Assembly: GCA_037953745.1 (NCBI GenBank)
Contig: JBAKBP010003066.1
Coordinates: 1-64,000, forward strand
DNA: 64,000 nucleotides
Reading direction: 5' to 3'
Origin: Lithodes maja
Taxonomy: Eukaryota > Arthropoda > Malacostraca > Decapoda > Lithodidae
Shown: one piece after another, positions 21,899 to 33,101 of the stretch
Position numbering within the stretch: position 1 is the stretch's first letter
Layout of the letters: the number at the start of each line of letters is the position of its first letter
Made by a program: the position numbers and the translations under genes
Notes under the pieces: model-generated
Seen by the model: only the letters and a program-made list of their open reading frames with translations
Told to the model about the DNA's origin: nothing
Databases searched by the model: none

Positions 21899-22429
21899 TC
21901 CTACTTAGTACCGATTGCTCAAACTTACCAAAAAAGTAAATGCTAGACTGAGCCAGTGTGTTCCAATAATAAAATATATGTGTTCTTATTGAATAACCAA
22001 AGAGAAACTGATTAGACAAATCATGAAATAAAGATATGATGTGTTAAGAGATACAGCTGTTATTGTTAGTAAAGGCACTCAGCCAGTTAGCTAGCATTAA
22101 TACAGGATCTTATAGGATATTAAGTAAGGATATGTTAAATATTGAGTGAGAGTTCTTCGGGATAAAACTATAAGGGGAAATAATTGATACAGGCCAAGTA
22201 TTTGAGATAACTGTGTTTACCGGAGCAGTTTTCCGGGGCTTAGCATTTGTAAAATACGTTAGACCTACCTGAAGAAATAGTCAGAGAAGGGCTTCAGCCC
22301 AGACACATGATATACTCTTTCTGTTATAAGGAAACAAGTTATTTATTAGATACTCACTTCGTCGACAGCATGATTTCAATTGCGCGTAAATATCTAGCCA
22401 ACTAGTTTTAAGGATGTCATTGGACGAAT
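21899..22429. other. Noncoding flank
   Basis: AT-rich unique-looking sequence; no gene, no clear repeat. Confidence 0.6.
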
Positions 22430-22790
22430 AATAGTGTGTAACATTGTTAAAATGACTTGAAAGACATAGTGTTCTGATATTGTAAAGGTGACATAAATAC
22501 CAGTTGATTTAGTAATTGTGTTCAATATTGTAAAGGGGATTTAGGAACGCGGATCGTATAATTGTTTATTAGTTTGGTCAAGGTGATGTAAATACCCACG
22601 GGTTCATTATTCGTGTCTAATATGATTAAGGTAATTTGATCCCATGTAAAGGAAGAAGTGTTTCTGATATTGTCATGGTGATGTGAGAACATATGGGTAA
22701 AATCCTCGGTCCTAATATTGTTAATGTGATTAAAGGATATATTGAGGGATAATTATAATATAGTTTTGTCAACCATTGTGAATATAGTGA
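22430..22790. repeat. Decayed minisatellite, period about 60-75 bp
   Basis: Recurring text of the form 'TGTTCTGATATTGTAAAGGTGATGTAAATACC' (in parts) near 22470, 22530, 22580, 22660 and 22710, with many changes between units. Confidence 0.5.
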
Positions 22791-23039
22791 TGTGCTTTTT
22801 GCTCGAAGTTGAAATGAGTCAAGACTCTGAATAGCGATTGTCCAGATAGGTTGTGATGGGAATGTAAAAATTCCAATGTGCAAACTATACTGAGCTGTCG
22901 TAGGTATTCAGATAATAGTTTGAACTCATCTTGACCCGAACAGAGAATCAATTGCTATGTGGATTACGGTTACCATGGGAGTATGTAAAATAAAGATGCG
23001 AACTTCCAAACAACTGTCGAATTATTCCTACCCAAGTAG

Positions 23040-23164
23040 AGCAGTGAATTTAAGTTAAGTACAAGATCGATGCCTGTTAATTGCTGGAGGCCGTTTTAAA
23101 CTGAACAATATCGTCCAATAGTAGCCATAATAAAGTTAAAAGGACGGCACCGGTACACAAAGAG
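23040..23164. mobile_element. TTAA MITE (family A), right half
   Basis: Contains the family block GAACAATATCGTCCAATAGT / AGCCATAATAAAGTTAAAAGG and the end GGTACACAAAGAG next to TTAA (23165-23168). Compare complete copies at 36877-37083 and 41019-41206. The left half is too decayed to place. Confidence 0.55.
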
Positions 23165-23168
23165 TTAA

Positions 23169-23543
23169 GGGGGGGGTGACCTGCTTTTTGTTATTTCTGT
23201 CCTTTTCTCTCTTTCTCTGGCTTGTATCCATTCGGCCCCATTCAGCCAACTATTTTAAGACGTTTATCCCCATCTAGGTGTCGATTTCTTCCTGGCGAGC
23301 GATAGCGAGCCGGCATTATATGAAGAAATCCGGCTTCGCCGGAGAAATTTTTCTATCGAAAAAATGTACAAATTTAGCTTACTGTTAAACAAAAATAAAA
23401 AATATACTGGCTCGCTACCGCTCACCATTAACAAATTGACACCTGGATGGGGATAAACGTCTTAAAACAGTAGGCTGAATGAGGCAAATGGATACAAGAC
23501 CGAGAAAGATAGGGCAGGACAGAACCAAAACAGGTGACTCCCC
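23169..23543. mobile_element. Foldback MITE with TTAA target sites
   Basis: 375 bp between TTAA 23165-23168 and 23544-23547. The two ends are imperfect inverted repeats of about 150 bp: GGGGTGACCTGC... against ...AGGTGACTCCCC; both arms include TTTTAAGACGTTTATCCCC and CTTGTATCCATT in opposite senses. It shares its left TTAA with the adjacent family A copy. Confidence 0.8.
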
Positions 23544-23717
23544 TTAATTGGTTATTTCACTGGATGTAACATACAGTACCACACATTGGATTTACTAACC
23601 GTTCAGTAGAAATACATGGAAGACGTTCAATTTAAAATAATTCAACTTCGTTTGAATTAATTGCCACATTTTTATATTTCTAAGCTGTAAACAATTCATG
23701 GTATCAACATGTCTTAA

Positions 23718-24390
23718 CCCTTTGGCGCACCTATAGTTTCCAATCAAAGTTTTTCCCACTCCCAAAGTATATCTCAGCTCACTCAGAGCCAGTTATGTGC
23801 CCGGCGATAATTTGTTTCTGTTACGTTTTTATCCACCAAAAAAATCCTTGTATTTGGATTAATGAGGTACCATCGGCTTCGTTATTGATTGAACTTGAAG
23901 ATAAGCGAATAAAAACATAGAATAAATACAAAACAACCACATTGGGGCACTCCGAAATAAGAATTGTAAAAAAAAAAGTAAATACCTTATCTCCAACTCG
24001 CGCTAGCTCAAAATTTTGCCCGCAACATTTTTGATTTGCATACATATATGGAAGCGGAATTTAATGAGGATTCCACTGGTAACTTCAGAATTACTATACA
24101 CCAAATAGTTACTGAGATACACGAATAAACGTGAAATTATCGAAACACAGACTGAGCTGTACTCTGCTCCCTTCCCAGCCAGCCGTGAGTAAACGGTTAA
24201 ACTGAGGGGGTTGCCAATTGTACCCATTGAACTAGACGTAATACTTAATATTTGTGCCAAATATGACGCGCGTCAGACGAAAACTTAATTTTCGGCGAAT
24301 ATTTTTATGTTTAATGACTCTTAACGAGTCATCGTGCGCCTAGGAAAAAAATACCTAATGACTCTGAACGAGTCATCGTGCGCCAAAGGG
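23718..24390. mobile_element. piggyBac-type MITE (family B)
   Basis: 673 bp with perfect 13-bp inverted ends CCCTTTGGCGCAC (23718-23730 and 24378-24390) between TTAA duplications 23714-23717 and 24391-24394. A subterminal repeat, CGAGTCATCGTGCGCC, occurs twice at the right end (about 24323-24383). No coding capacity of its own. The TTAA plus CCC start is the hallmark of piggyBac. Confidence 0.9.
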
Positions 24391-24477
24391 TTAATACTGA
24401 ATGGAAATGTATGAATATAGAGAGGCTGCTGTGTGCAGGAAGGATATTTAGGATTCAAAGGGGTAATTACTATCTCA

Positions 24478-24580
24478 ATTAACTCTTTATCTCCTACAAG
24501 TTCACCCTAAGCTGAATAAAATAGTCTAATTTCAGCCATAATAAAGAGTCAAAGCGTGTCATGATCCTCGAAGGGTTGAG
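24478..24580. mobile_element. TTAA MITE (family A) relic
   Basis: TTAA-CTCTTTATCTCC start and the internal GAATAAAATAGTCTAATTTC / AGCCATAATAAAG block; the right end is not recognisable. Confidence 0.45.
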
Positions 24581-24796
24581 CGAATATTATGGATCCGAAT
24601 ATGATCATGGGGAGACCTCATAGGTATGAGATACGGAGTTGCTGGAACTCCTGTTTCATTTGTCTATTTTCACTCACTGGTTCTGTCTGTGTCTCACCTA
24701 CACGAGAGTAATCCAGCTAGCTCTCACAAACACTACCTCCTCCTATCCATTTGACTACACTAAACAAGTACACCACTATTCCTTCCAATAATGTAA

Positions 24797-25704
24797 TGTG
24801 ACGCTCCTGCATAGCAGCCACGTGCGGGCAGGCGCGCGCGTCGGCTGCCCAGCCGTTTAGAAACCGGCTGGCGGCAGTCGGCTGGCCGGCTTTTCCTTAG
24901 TATTATATCCTACGACAATGTAACTAATGTCTGGGATATTCTTATGTTGTTTCACAGCTTGAAGCTGCCCTTATTCTTAACCAACACATCTTAGTATATT
25001 TTATTCTCGATAGTTGATTGTTTCATTATAATATATAAGATGTAAGTCTAGTGAGAGTGGGAGGAGACGAGAGAGAGAGAGAGCGAGCGAGCAGGGTGGG
25101 GGAGGCGAGTGTTGCTTTTCCTCCTCCCTCCTCCCTCCCGGAGGAGTTGGTCGCCGCGTGGTCTTTTCTCTCGGTTTTGATTGGCTGGTGGGTCCTGGCG
25201 CCTTCTGCAGGCCTGCTGCCGGGTGACGTAGCGGCCTGTGATTGGCTGACCACCGTGCCTTTGTGTGGGATCCTGGAGAGGTCCAGACTCCAGAGGAGCT
25301 ATTCTCCTCAGAGCTCACCTCACTGTCGTACCCTTCGGACCCCCTTGATATCTATCCCTCTCAACCCCACTTAGAAACTTTCTCTCTTACTTTGTATACC
25401 TTCTTTCCACTACTTCACCAATCTATTTAATTATCCCATCCCCTTGATAGACCTTATATCTATCATTGTATTAACAACGAGCTCTCAGATAACTAGATAG
25501 GATTTTGGGCCTTATGCAGGGATGTAATTGTTAATGAGACCTAGGAAGCTTTTTTGTTGTCTCATATTTGGTGGTTTCATGCTTGCTAGTGTGTTCTTGT
25601 GGCAGATGAGCAGGGGCTAGACCGGAGGGGGGGCTTTTTGCGATTCTTTAAGTAAAGTCTGCTGGTGCGAGTCCTGTGGACCTGCACGACTTTACTAGGA
25701 TACC
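24797..25704 (+). mobile_element. LTR (third Gypsy family), plus orientation, 3' part missing
   Basis: Begins TGTGACGCTCC at 24797, the sense start of these LTRs. 25120-25330 closely follows the U3 text of the 15-kb LTR in inverse orientation (the 'TTGATTGGCTGGTGG' and 'GCCTGTGATTGGCTGACC' blocks). 25310-25704 is repeated in inverse at about 27430-27815. Similarity stops abruptly at GACTTTACTAGGATA, where minus-sense internal sequence begins. Confidence 0.75.
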
Positions 25705-26092
25705 CTATACACATGCTGTGTTTTTGGTGGTCGGATAATGTGTCAGGGAGAGGGGGTAATTTGAGACTGGTAGGGGTTTCATTGGAATCTATGGGGAGGT
25801 CATCAAATGTTTCGAGGTCTCCTATGATGAGGCCTTTTGGTAATGTCAGGGATTCTTCAGAGATATTGGCCACTAGAATGTGGTTTATGCGAGCGGAAAT
25901 GATGGCGGGTTGTAGGAGGCAACGATTGGGGTCGGTGGACGTGGTAGTGGGGGAAAATATCATGTGAGTTTGGGGTATGGGTCGAAGGTTAACCCATTTT
26001 TGATGGCGGGGGGGAATTTGACATCTATCTTGAACTACAGCTGGGCTAATGATGGTGGGGGACCGTCTGGTGAGCAGGTGCTCGGTATGCAT
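25586..26092 (-). pseudogene. Gypsy pol scrap (protease-RT spacer)
   Basis: A 168-codon frame. It contains IPPRHQKWVNLRPIP, then PAIISARINHILVANISEES and LTLPKGLIIGDLETFDD. This spacing (a 'PPR...V.V' start, 'ARI...VAN.S', then 'L.KG..IG.LE') is typical of the stretch between protease and RT in animal Gypsy elements. The C-terminal 40 codons lie in the inverted LTR and are not native. No enzyme domain is complete. Confidence 0.6.
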
Positions 26093-26381
26093 GAGGGGGG
26101 GGGATCACTTTGGTGGGGGTTACGCGTGAGGGGGGGATTAACGGCGCGTGTGGGAGGATCAGAGTGGTGAGGTGTGAGTGATTTAGAAAACGGAATTTGT
26201 TGGTGGGACTGTGGAGGATTGGTGGGGGAAGAGTTGGCATAGAACATGGGTTATTGGGGGAGGACTAATGTACTGATTTGTGTTATATTGGTTGCTCCAA
26301 AAAAAACTATGTCCACTGTATTCCTTTAATCATAAGGAATCTCTAAAAAAAATGACCACTATATTCCTCTGTTCAGTAAAT

Positions 26382-26398
26382 CCTATGCAAGGTCGCCA
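26382..26398 (-). promoter_or_regulatory. tRNA primer-binding site of the third LTR family
   Basis: Minus-strand TGGCGACCTTGCATAGG two bases from the LTR end, near-identical to the site at 13703-13720. Confidence 0.65.
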
Positions 26399-26400
26399 TT

Positions 26401-28051
26401 TGTTACGTCCTGGGATATATAAACACTGGGCTCTTTCTATTGGACTAGGTATGCGGCAACAAGTAACAACGGAAAACGCTAGATCCCACCCTTATCTATA
26501 AACCCAGGCAACAAACCACCCTAAACCGTCAAGAGTCCTGCCTGGACAACAAGGTATCCTATGACTCGGTTACAGGGTGCACGCACTATAGACTGCTGAT
26601 AGTCAAGCAGGCTATATAAAAGATCACACAATTAAGTTGACTTAAAGCTTCAAGGAAAAGATAGATAACGGAATTAAATTGCAGAAACAATTTAATAACA
26701 AACTAGAAGAAAGTACATTTAACGTTACGTTAATTAATACAACTAATCACCCCTGCGTGAAAGAAGGTGAAAGCAAACAGTCCTCAAAACATCGTACAGG
26801 TAGACAAGATGCAGGTTTCTAAACTGCATGCGGCTACTGTAGGATCTGATGCTTAGCAAAGAAAGTAAGTTACGGATTTAGAGAACTCTTAACTCATAAG
26901 CAGGAATAAATACTAGTGATAGGCCATACAGTGTATAATGGCATAGGTATAATTAACTAAAGGCAGCAACTCGCAACATAACCACATACAGGTGTGCTTC
27001 TCACTCTTAGTCAGGCAAGCCTGCTCGGACAGAGTCTCTAAGCCACACCCTGACTCACAATGCTCACAAAAACGGTAAACTGTGGCACAATAACAAGCAT
27101 ACAGATATAATAAACCACTAGCTGTTAATCTGCCAGGTGGCAGAGGTCTAGCCGGAAGGATATAGGCTTCGGATACCCGGGCTGAGCCACCTGCTCTAGT
27201 CTAGGGACGTTCCCAAGTCTGTGCGCCAAATTACTCTAATTGAAAGGGTGCTCTCTTGAGAGACTCAGATCGCAAGTATCTGACTCTCTCCTGGCGACCC
27301 TAAAACAAAAGCAAGACGTGCTAGCGCAGTGCTGAGTGGACTAGGCAAGGGCCCTCACACAACACAACACTAGACACACAGGGACACAGACAAGAAAATG
27401 CCCCCAGACTCCCACGGTTATCCTAGTAAAGTCGTGCGGGTCCACAGGACTCGCACCAGCAGACTTTACTTAAAGGATCGCAAAAAGCCTCCCCTCCGGT
27501 CTAGCCCCTGCTAACCTGACACAAGAACACCCATGAAGCATGAAACCACCAAATATGAGACAACAAAAAAGCTTCCTAGGTCTCATTAACAATTACGTCT
27601 CTGCATAAGGCCCAAAATCCTATCTAGTTATCTGAGAGCTCGTCGTTAATACAATAATAGATATAAGGTCTATCAAGGGGATGGGATAATTAAATAGATT
27701 GGTGAAGTAGTGGAAGGAAGGTATACAAAGTAAGAGAGAAAGTTTCTAAGTGGGGTTGAGAGGGATAGATATCAAGGGGTCCGAAGGGTACGACAGTGAG
27801 GTGAGCTCTGAGTCTTGAATCTGTCTGGACCCCACCCTAGGCATGCGAAATACATCCCATGCTATTGGCAACACTCAACACAGTTGCCGGGTCAAAATCC
27901 TCTACCCCTTGCGTGAGTCGAAACTAAGCCTAACATTGCGATCAAATGCATATGGCAACATCAGGCTCGTCCCAAGCTGGACTCTCCGCGCGAAGCAACG
28001 TCCCCCAGCCGGTCTCTCTCTCCCGCCCGTCTCCTCCCACTCTCACTAGAC
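26401..28051 (-). mobile_element. LTR (third Gypsy family), minus orientation
   Basis: Begins TGTTACGTCCTGGG directly after the primer-binding site. It shares the landmark order of the 5.8-kb and 13.7-kb LTRs, including the hairpin at 27258-27290. To about 27815 it is the inverse of 25310-25704; after that the sequence differs, but 28020-28050 again matches 25042-25072 in inverse. Its outer end is interrupted by the Harbinger element. Confidence 0.7.
27258..27290. promoter_or_regulatory. Conserved LTR hairpin (third family copy)
   Basis: Arms GAGAGA-C-TCAGAT and ATCTGA-C-TCTCTC. Compared with the first family a C-G pair has become T-A on both sides, and the T/T mismatch has become C/C. Confidence 0.75.
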
Positions 28052-28287
28052 TAATGCTGGGTTCACACATTCACGTATATGCTCCCGTATGCTCCCGTAC
28101 GAAGGTTTATTGGTAGTTGGCAACCGAATACGTAAAACGTAGCAGCTAGACAGGTAAAACGTAAGTTTCTTCCGCCAATCGTACAATGTTCACGTAAAAC
28201 GTGAAAGTGAAAGTAAGTCCGGCCGCATCTGGCAACACCGCCACACTACGTGTTGGCGGGAAGACGCGGCAACGGTGTACGGGGGGG

Positions 28288-28295
28288 TATATAAG
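28288..28295 (+). promoter_or_regulatory. TATA box for the Myb/MADF-like gene
   Basis: TATATAAG in a GC-rich context, about 170 bp before the ATG at 28465. Confidence 0.6.
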
Positions 28296-28464
28296 CAGCA
28301 GCGGGGGACACTCCCATCATACCTCTCACCACACCGGAGCAGCAAACTAAAACCCTGCCACCAGCTTGCCACCCTCTTCACCCTGCCCCCCTGCCCTGCT
28401 TGCCACCCTTTGCACCCTGCCCTGCCCTGCTTGTCACCCTCTGCACCCTGCCCTACCCTGTACC

Positions 28465-30765
28465 ATGCAAAAGAAAGGAGTGAAGAAGGTCAGGAAGGCT
28501 TCCCCTGCCACCTCGACGTCTGGAGACACATCACCTGGTGACCCCTCTCAGCCCGGCCCCTCCAACTATGACCCCTCTCAGCCTGGCCCCTCCAACTCTG
28601 ACCCCTCTCAGCCTGGCCCCTCGATGCCTGAAGGTGAAATTGTTCTCGACCTCGGCCCCGATAGTGGAGAGGTTGAAGTGGATGATGAGAGTGACGAGGA
28701 AGAAGAGGATGAAGAAGTAGAACCTGCACTTCCCAACAGCCAGACTCCACCAAAGAAACGCCGTAGGAAGAAGACGAATGTGATACTGACGGAGGAGACG
28801 GAGAGGATGCTGGCTGATTGGATTGAGCTGGATGCGCCTTTCATTATTGACAAGGGGGACCCCCGGCACAAGAATAAGGAACATATAGATTCTGTATGGG
28901 CGGAGAAGGCTGCGACCATGGACCCACCAATGACCGCCTTCGATTTGAAGACCTGGTGGGGATCTCTTCGCTCCAGGTTCGGCCGGCTCAGCAAGTTGAA
29001 GAGTGGTGATGGGGCCAAACGACTGACTGAGAGGGAGAGGTGGATCCTCAGCATATTCCACTTCATGAAGCCACACATCGTCCGTCAGAAGAAGCCCCGG
29101 TCACTTGGTATGCCTCAGGTACGTTGATATTTCTTATGTTTTCAAACCCTTCCACAGTGACAGTGTTTTTTTAGGTGATTTTCATAATAAGTTTGCTTAT
29201 AATGATGCTATTATTGTGTTCAATTTATCGTGTTAAACTTCAAATATTTGTTAATTAATGAAACGCATAATAACTCAAATCAGTTTATTCATGTTATTTT
29301 AAAGGTTACAAGGGTGAATGGTTATGTTAAATTGTATTTTAAAAGTTATTTACATAAATAAATACATGTTACTAATTCTACATACATGTCACAACAGACT
29401 GCTGCCCAGGCTGCAGCACTGGCGCCTGCTGGTGTTCCTGTCCCTCACCGCACCCAAACACCTTCTGTCCCAGTCTACGAGGAGGATGACCCCTCTGCTG
29501 GCAGTCAGGAAGAGGAGGACACACCCCCAGCCATCGCCCAGCCTGCACGGAAGGTGAAGAAGGGAAAGCCTCCTGGTGCTGTCCCTTCAACATCAACACA
29601 CGGGACCCTGGAGCAAGTGAGTAGAGAAAATATTACATAAGAACATAAGAAAATGGGAGTCTGCAGAAAGCCGATTTGCCTAAGCAAGGCAGATCCCTGT
29701 CCTACACAACCCCAATTTAATTAAAAAGCCCAAATATAGGGTCCACACTCTAATACCCTGAGGTTAATCTTACCAAAACGGCTAGGGATTAACGCAGGAT
29801 TATGGGGGTCTGCAGAGTGCTGATTGGCCCAACCCGGCTGGTCCCCCTTCACACCCAACCCCTCTCACTTTGTAGTTACATTGTTCATTGGTGGCACCCC
29901 ATTGCAATTCCAAGCTATTATTAGATAAAGTGTTTATGTTTCCAAAGTTATTACAATAACATAAATTAATAATAATACTAAAGATGTCATGATTTCACAC
30001 CATACTATCGACAATAACTTTGAACATATTTTGTTCCCAAAATACCACAACATTTCATTGGTTAAAATAAATTTGGTGTCAAATATTAAAATATTGTGTT
30101 TCGTGTGTTTAATCTTTTATTGTTTCTTGTTCAAGGTCCTCGTGAATTCTGAGAAGCTGCGACAGAACCTGGGTCAGGCGTTCGATGTGGTCGAGGACCA
30201 GGACCATAAATATTGGCGCTACTCCCTGGAGGGCATGGTGAAAGACTGTGTGGGGCTGCCTCCAGCTTACAACACCACACTCAAGTTGGAACTGTTGGCA
30301 GCCATCGACAGGTTCAAGGTTGCCCATGCGGAGGGAGTGCCCCGGCCTGGTCCGGACCTCTTGCTCCACGCCCACAGGAGCTTTGGCTTGCCGGCGCCCC
30401 TACCCCAACCCGTGGTACAGCAGCATCCGACAGTGATGTACCAGGGCACTCCAGCAACCACCCTGCCTCCTCCCACCCTGTCGACCCAGCCTCAGCCTGG
30501 TCTTGGGGGCCTCGTGCTACCTGCACACCAGGTTGCAGCCTTGAGGTCGTTCTTGGCGCAACAACCTTTAACGACACCCCCTCGCAAATTCGTCCCACCT
30601 ACTGCCTCCACACCCAGCCAACCGTCTTTCGACCTGGGGCAGTTTGGCAACACATTTCTAGAAATGTTGACGGGTCAAAAATCCCCAACACCTGTCATTG
30701 TTGGTACGCCTGTGTCTGCCATAGATCCCCAGAATGAGACACAGGAGATCCCCAAGCATTCTTAA
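28465..30765 (+). CDS. Harbinger accessory DNA-binding protein (Myb/MADF-like), three exons
   Basis: Exons 28465-29118, 29398-29616 and 30136-30765, all phase 0. Donors are CAG|GTACGT and CAA|GTGAGT; acceptors ACAACAG and TTGTTCAAG. Together they give about 500 residues. The frame is open for 33 codons before the ATG; I chose the downstream ATG because the upstream part is a repetitive proline/cysteine run. Residues 26-53: three DPSQPGPS repeats. 66-87: acidic. 95-103: basic signal PPKKRRRKK. 109-205: helix-rich Myb/MADF-type domain with conserved tryptophans (W119, W145, W164, W165, W193). Exon 3 is a proline/glutamine-rich tail with a possible interaction helix early on. In Harbinger elements such a protein binds the ends and brings the transposase into the nucleus. 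No disabling change is visible. Confidence 0.8.
29640..29865. repeat. Dimeric interspersed repeat in intron 2
   Basis: Two related halves: 'AAGAACATAAGAAAATGGGA..TCTGCAGAAAGCCGATTTGCC' (in parts) near 29640 and 'GGGGGTCTGCAGAGTGCTGA' near 29804, each followed by a C-rich piece. This type of 'CTGCAG...GGCC' text is, from memory, a common decapod interspersed repeat. Confidence 0.4.
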
Positions 30766-31255
30766 TACCCTCTGTATATATATATATATATATAAATCTA
30801 TAAATCTTAATGTGTATTTTTAAAAAATATATGTATCTGTGTAATGACGTGTGTGTTTCTATTTCCAATATTTTATCATAATTGTTGATTAATAAGATGA
30901 TTTTTTTTTTTATAATGAAAGTAATGAGCATACACAATAAATAATTCATTTAAACGCAATAATGATAATATGGTCAATACTAATTTTGACAATCCTTGAT
31001 GGACAACTTACATTAAATATAACTGTTAGACATAAAGTACAAAACAAAGGTAACATGGAAAACATAGCAAAATTGAATGCAATTCGAAAGTCAAAGATGT
31101 AAAATTAAATAAGCATAGTACAATTTAAGTAAACATATAATTTAAACTACATAGGAAGAACCTAAACATTAGAGAAAAGGCACTTTCAAAGATACAATTA
31201 CAATACAAAGCAAACTAGCAAAGCATCGATGTATTTAAAAATAAATGTAACTGAC

Positions 31256-32611
31256 CTAAATCCGGTCATCCTGCCAAGCCACAGATCCTTGAGGGGAATT
31301 AAAGTAGGTCTTGAGGTAGTTGCGTTGAGCCTTGGCAAGCAGGGTTGCAGTGTTGCGGGTCACGGGTGGGATGTTGTATCCTACAGGTGGGTCAGTCCTC
31401 CAGGCGCCAGGTATGAGTTGGTGGGTGTGTGGGTCCTCTTGATCTACCTCTGATTGTGGTGGGCATCGGCCTCGTAGGATGTTGTGCAGAATGCATGAGG
31501 CCAACACAACAACCTCTACACGTTCAGGTTTTAGAGATATTGCAGTGTGGAAAACACGTAAGCGGTTGGCAAGAATGCCAAAGGCGTTCTCTACCGTCCG
31601 GCGGGCCCTGCTGATTCTGTAGTTGTAGATTCGTTCCTGCTTCGTGAGGGATCGTAGGGGGTAGGGCTTCATCATGTAGGCGCGTAGAGGGAATGCATCA
31701 TCACCTACTAAGAAGTATTCAGTGGGTGGTCCAGTGGGATCGGTAGAGATGACCTCGGCGGTTGGCAGATTTGCGTCCTGTTTTTCAAGCAAGTTACACA
31801 GAATGGTGTGTGCAAAGCCACCACCATCAGACTCTGACCCTATGGCACCAACGTCGACGTATATGAACTTGTAGTTGGAGTCAACAATTGCCATCAGGAC
31901 AATGGAAAAAACTTCTTGTAGTTGAAGTAATAATTATGTGCCACCAAAGTTTGGGTTTCGGATCCGTATGTGTTTGCCATCAATGGCTCCTACACAATGC
32001 GGCAGATTCCATCGTTCCTCATAGCCGCTGGCAACCTCCTTCCATGCAGCCGGCGATTGTGGCGTCTTGATCTCCTGATCTCCGTAGACAGAAATGATGG
32101 CCTGGCAGGTGTCGGGAACAATTTGGCTGATGGTGTTGTGGGCAACACGAAAGTTGTATTGCAGGCTCTTATAGGAATCACCCGTAGCGAGGAAACGTAG
32201 GGTGATGGCCACCCGCAGACCAGGAGGAATGGGGTTACGCCAGAATGTAGGTTTCTTCTGAATGAGGGGTGTGACACGTTCAACTATCTCATCAAATAGT
32301 TGTTTGTCTACCCGGGTGAAGTTTTTGTAGAGTTGTGGACATTCGGTGGCCAACTCTTTCATCAGCTTATCATAATGGCCATGTTCAGGCCTACGTTGTA
32401 GATATGGCCACATCCACACTGTCCTCTTGCTCCTTTCATTCTTCTTCTCTTCTTCTTCTTCATGGATGTTGTTTGCTATTGCAAGCAGTTCCAACATTTC
32501 TATGTAGGAAATGATCCATTGCATGAGCCGGGTGTTGTGCCTGTTCTCCGGTTTGATTAGGGAGTTCACCATCTTGAACTCCTCCAGGATGTATTCCGTG
32601 ATGTTCTTCAT
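31256..32611 (-). pseudogene. PIF/Harbinger transposase (DDE_Tnp_4 type), near-intact
   Basis: Two frames in register, 32611-31934 (225 codons) and 31894-31256 (212 codons), split by a TAA at about 31934. First part: acidic/lysine linker (48-62), helix-turn-helix-like FLATGDSYKSLQYNFRVAHN, then VGAIDGKHIRIRNP with catalytic D211. Second part: FLVGDDAFPLR with D65/D66, then RRTVENAFGIL with E102, completing the DDE triad. Between them the +1 frame reads HNYYFNYKKFF, which is the expected family sequence. So one base gained near 31938 and one lost in the T run near 31910 cause the break. The rest is clean, so loss of function is recent or the break is an assembly error. The usual length is about 400-450 residues, as here. 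Confidence 0.85.
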
Positions 32612-33101
32612 GGTGCCGAGTCAGGAGTGGGAATGGGAACGTTGTGGCCAGCCATGCCCTTTTCTAGTTCCCAGATTCCAACCAAGACATACGTGGTTGA
32701 CAAAGACTGTCTTTGTATGTGTTTGGACAAACGGGGTGTGCCTACGATTGTCCGGACACGGTCCACGTAATGCCTACAAACTCACAAGACGTACGGCCTC
32801 AGCTACGTAGGTATTGTGGGGGCGTGGCCATGGGCGTGGCCTGTGTTCCGCAAATCGGGCAGCCCAGGCGGACTAACGGGGACATGCTTACGCAAGTCGC
32901 AAGCACGTACGTAGCTCCATACGACTACATTACGTCTGACGTAACACTGGCCCCGTTACGGTACGTATGTCGGGTAGTGCAATAGTCTTCCTCTATACGG
33001 GCGTACACGGCCGGACTACGCCCGTCATTACACAAAATTGGCGATCACGCCTGACGGGAGCATACGGGAGCGATATACGTGAATGTGTGAACCAAGCATA
33101 A

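Larger units (their letters stand above)
28055..33098. mobile_element. PIF/Harbinger transposon, full length
   Basis: 5,044 bp between TAA target duplications (28052-28054 and 33099-33101). Ends are inverted repeats of about 45 bp starting TGCTGGGTTCACACATTCAC and finishing in the complementary text, with ATGCTCCCGTATGCTCCCGT just inside. Two convergent genes: a plus-strand Myb/MADF-like gene (28465-30765, three exons) and a minus-strand transposase (32611-31256). The TWA duplication and the two-gene plan are diagnostic for the superfamily. Confidence 0.95.

Noticed and set aside
28531..29078. Minus-strand frames opposite Harbinger exon 1
   Set aside because: Antisense shadows; the plus frame has a MADF/Myb-like domain and matching splice sites.
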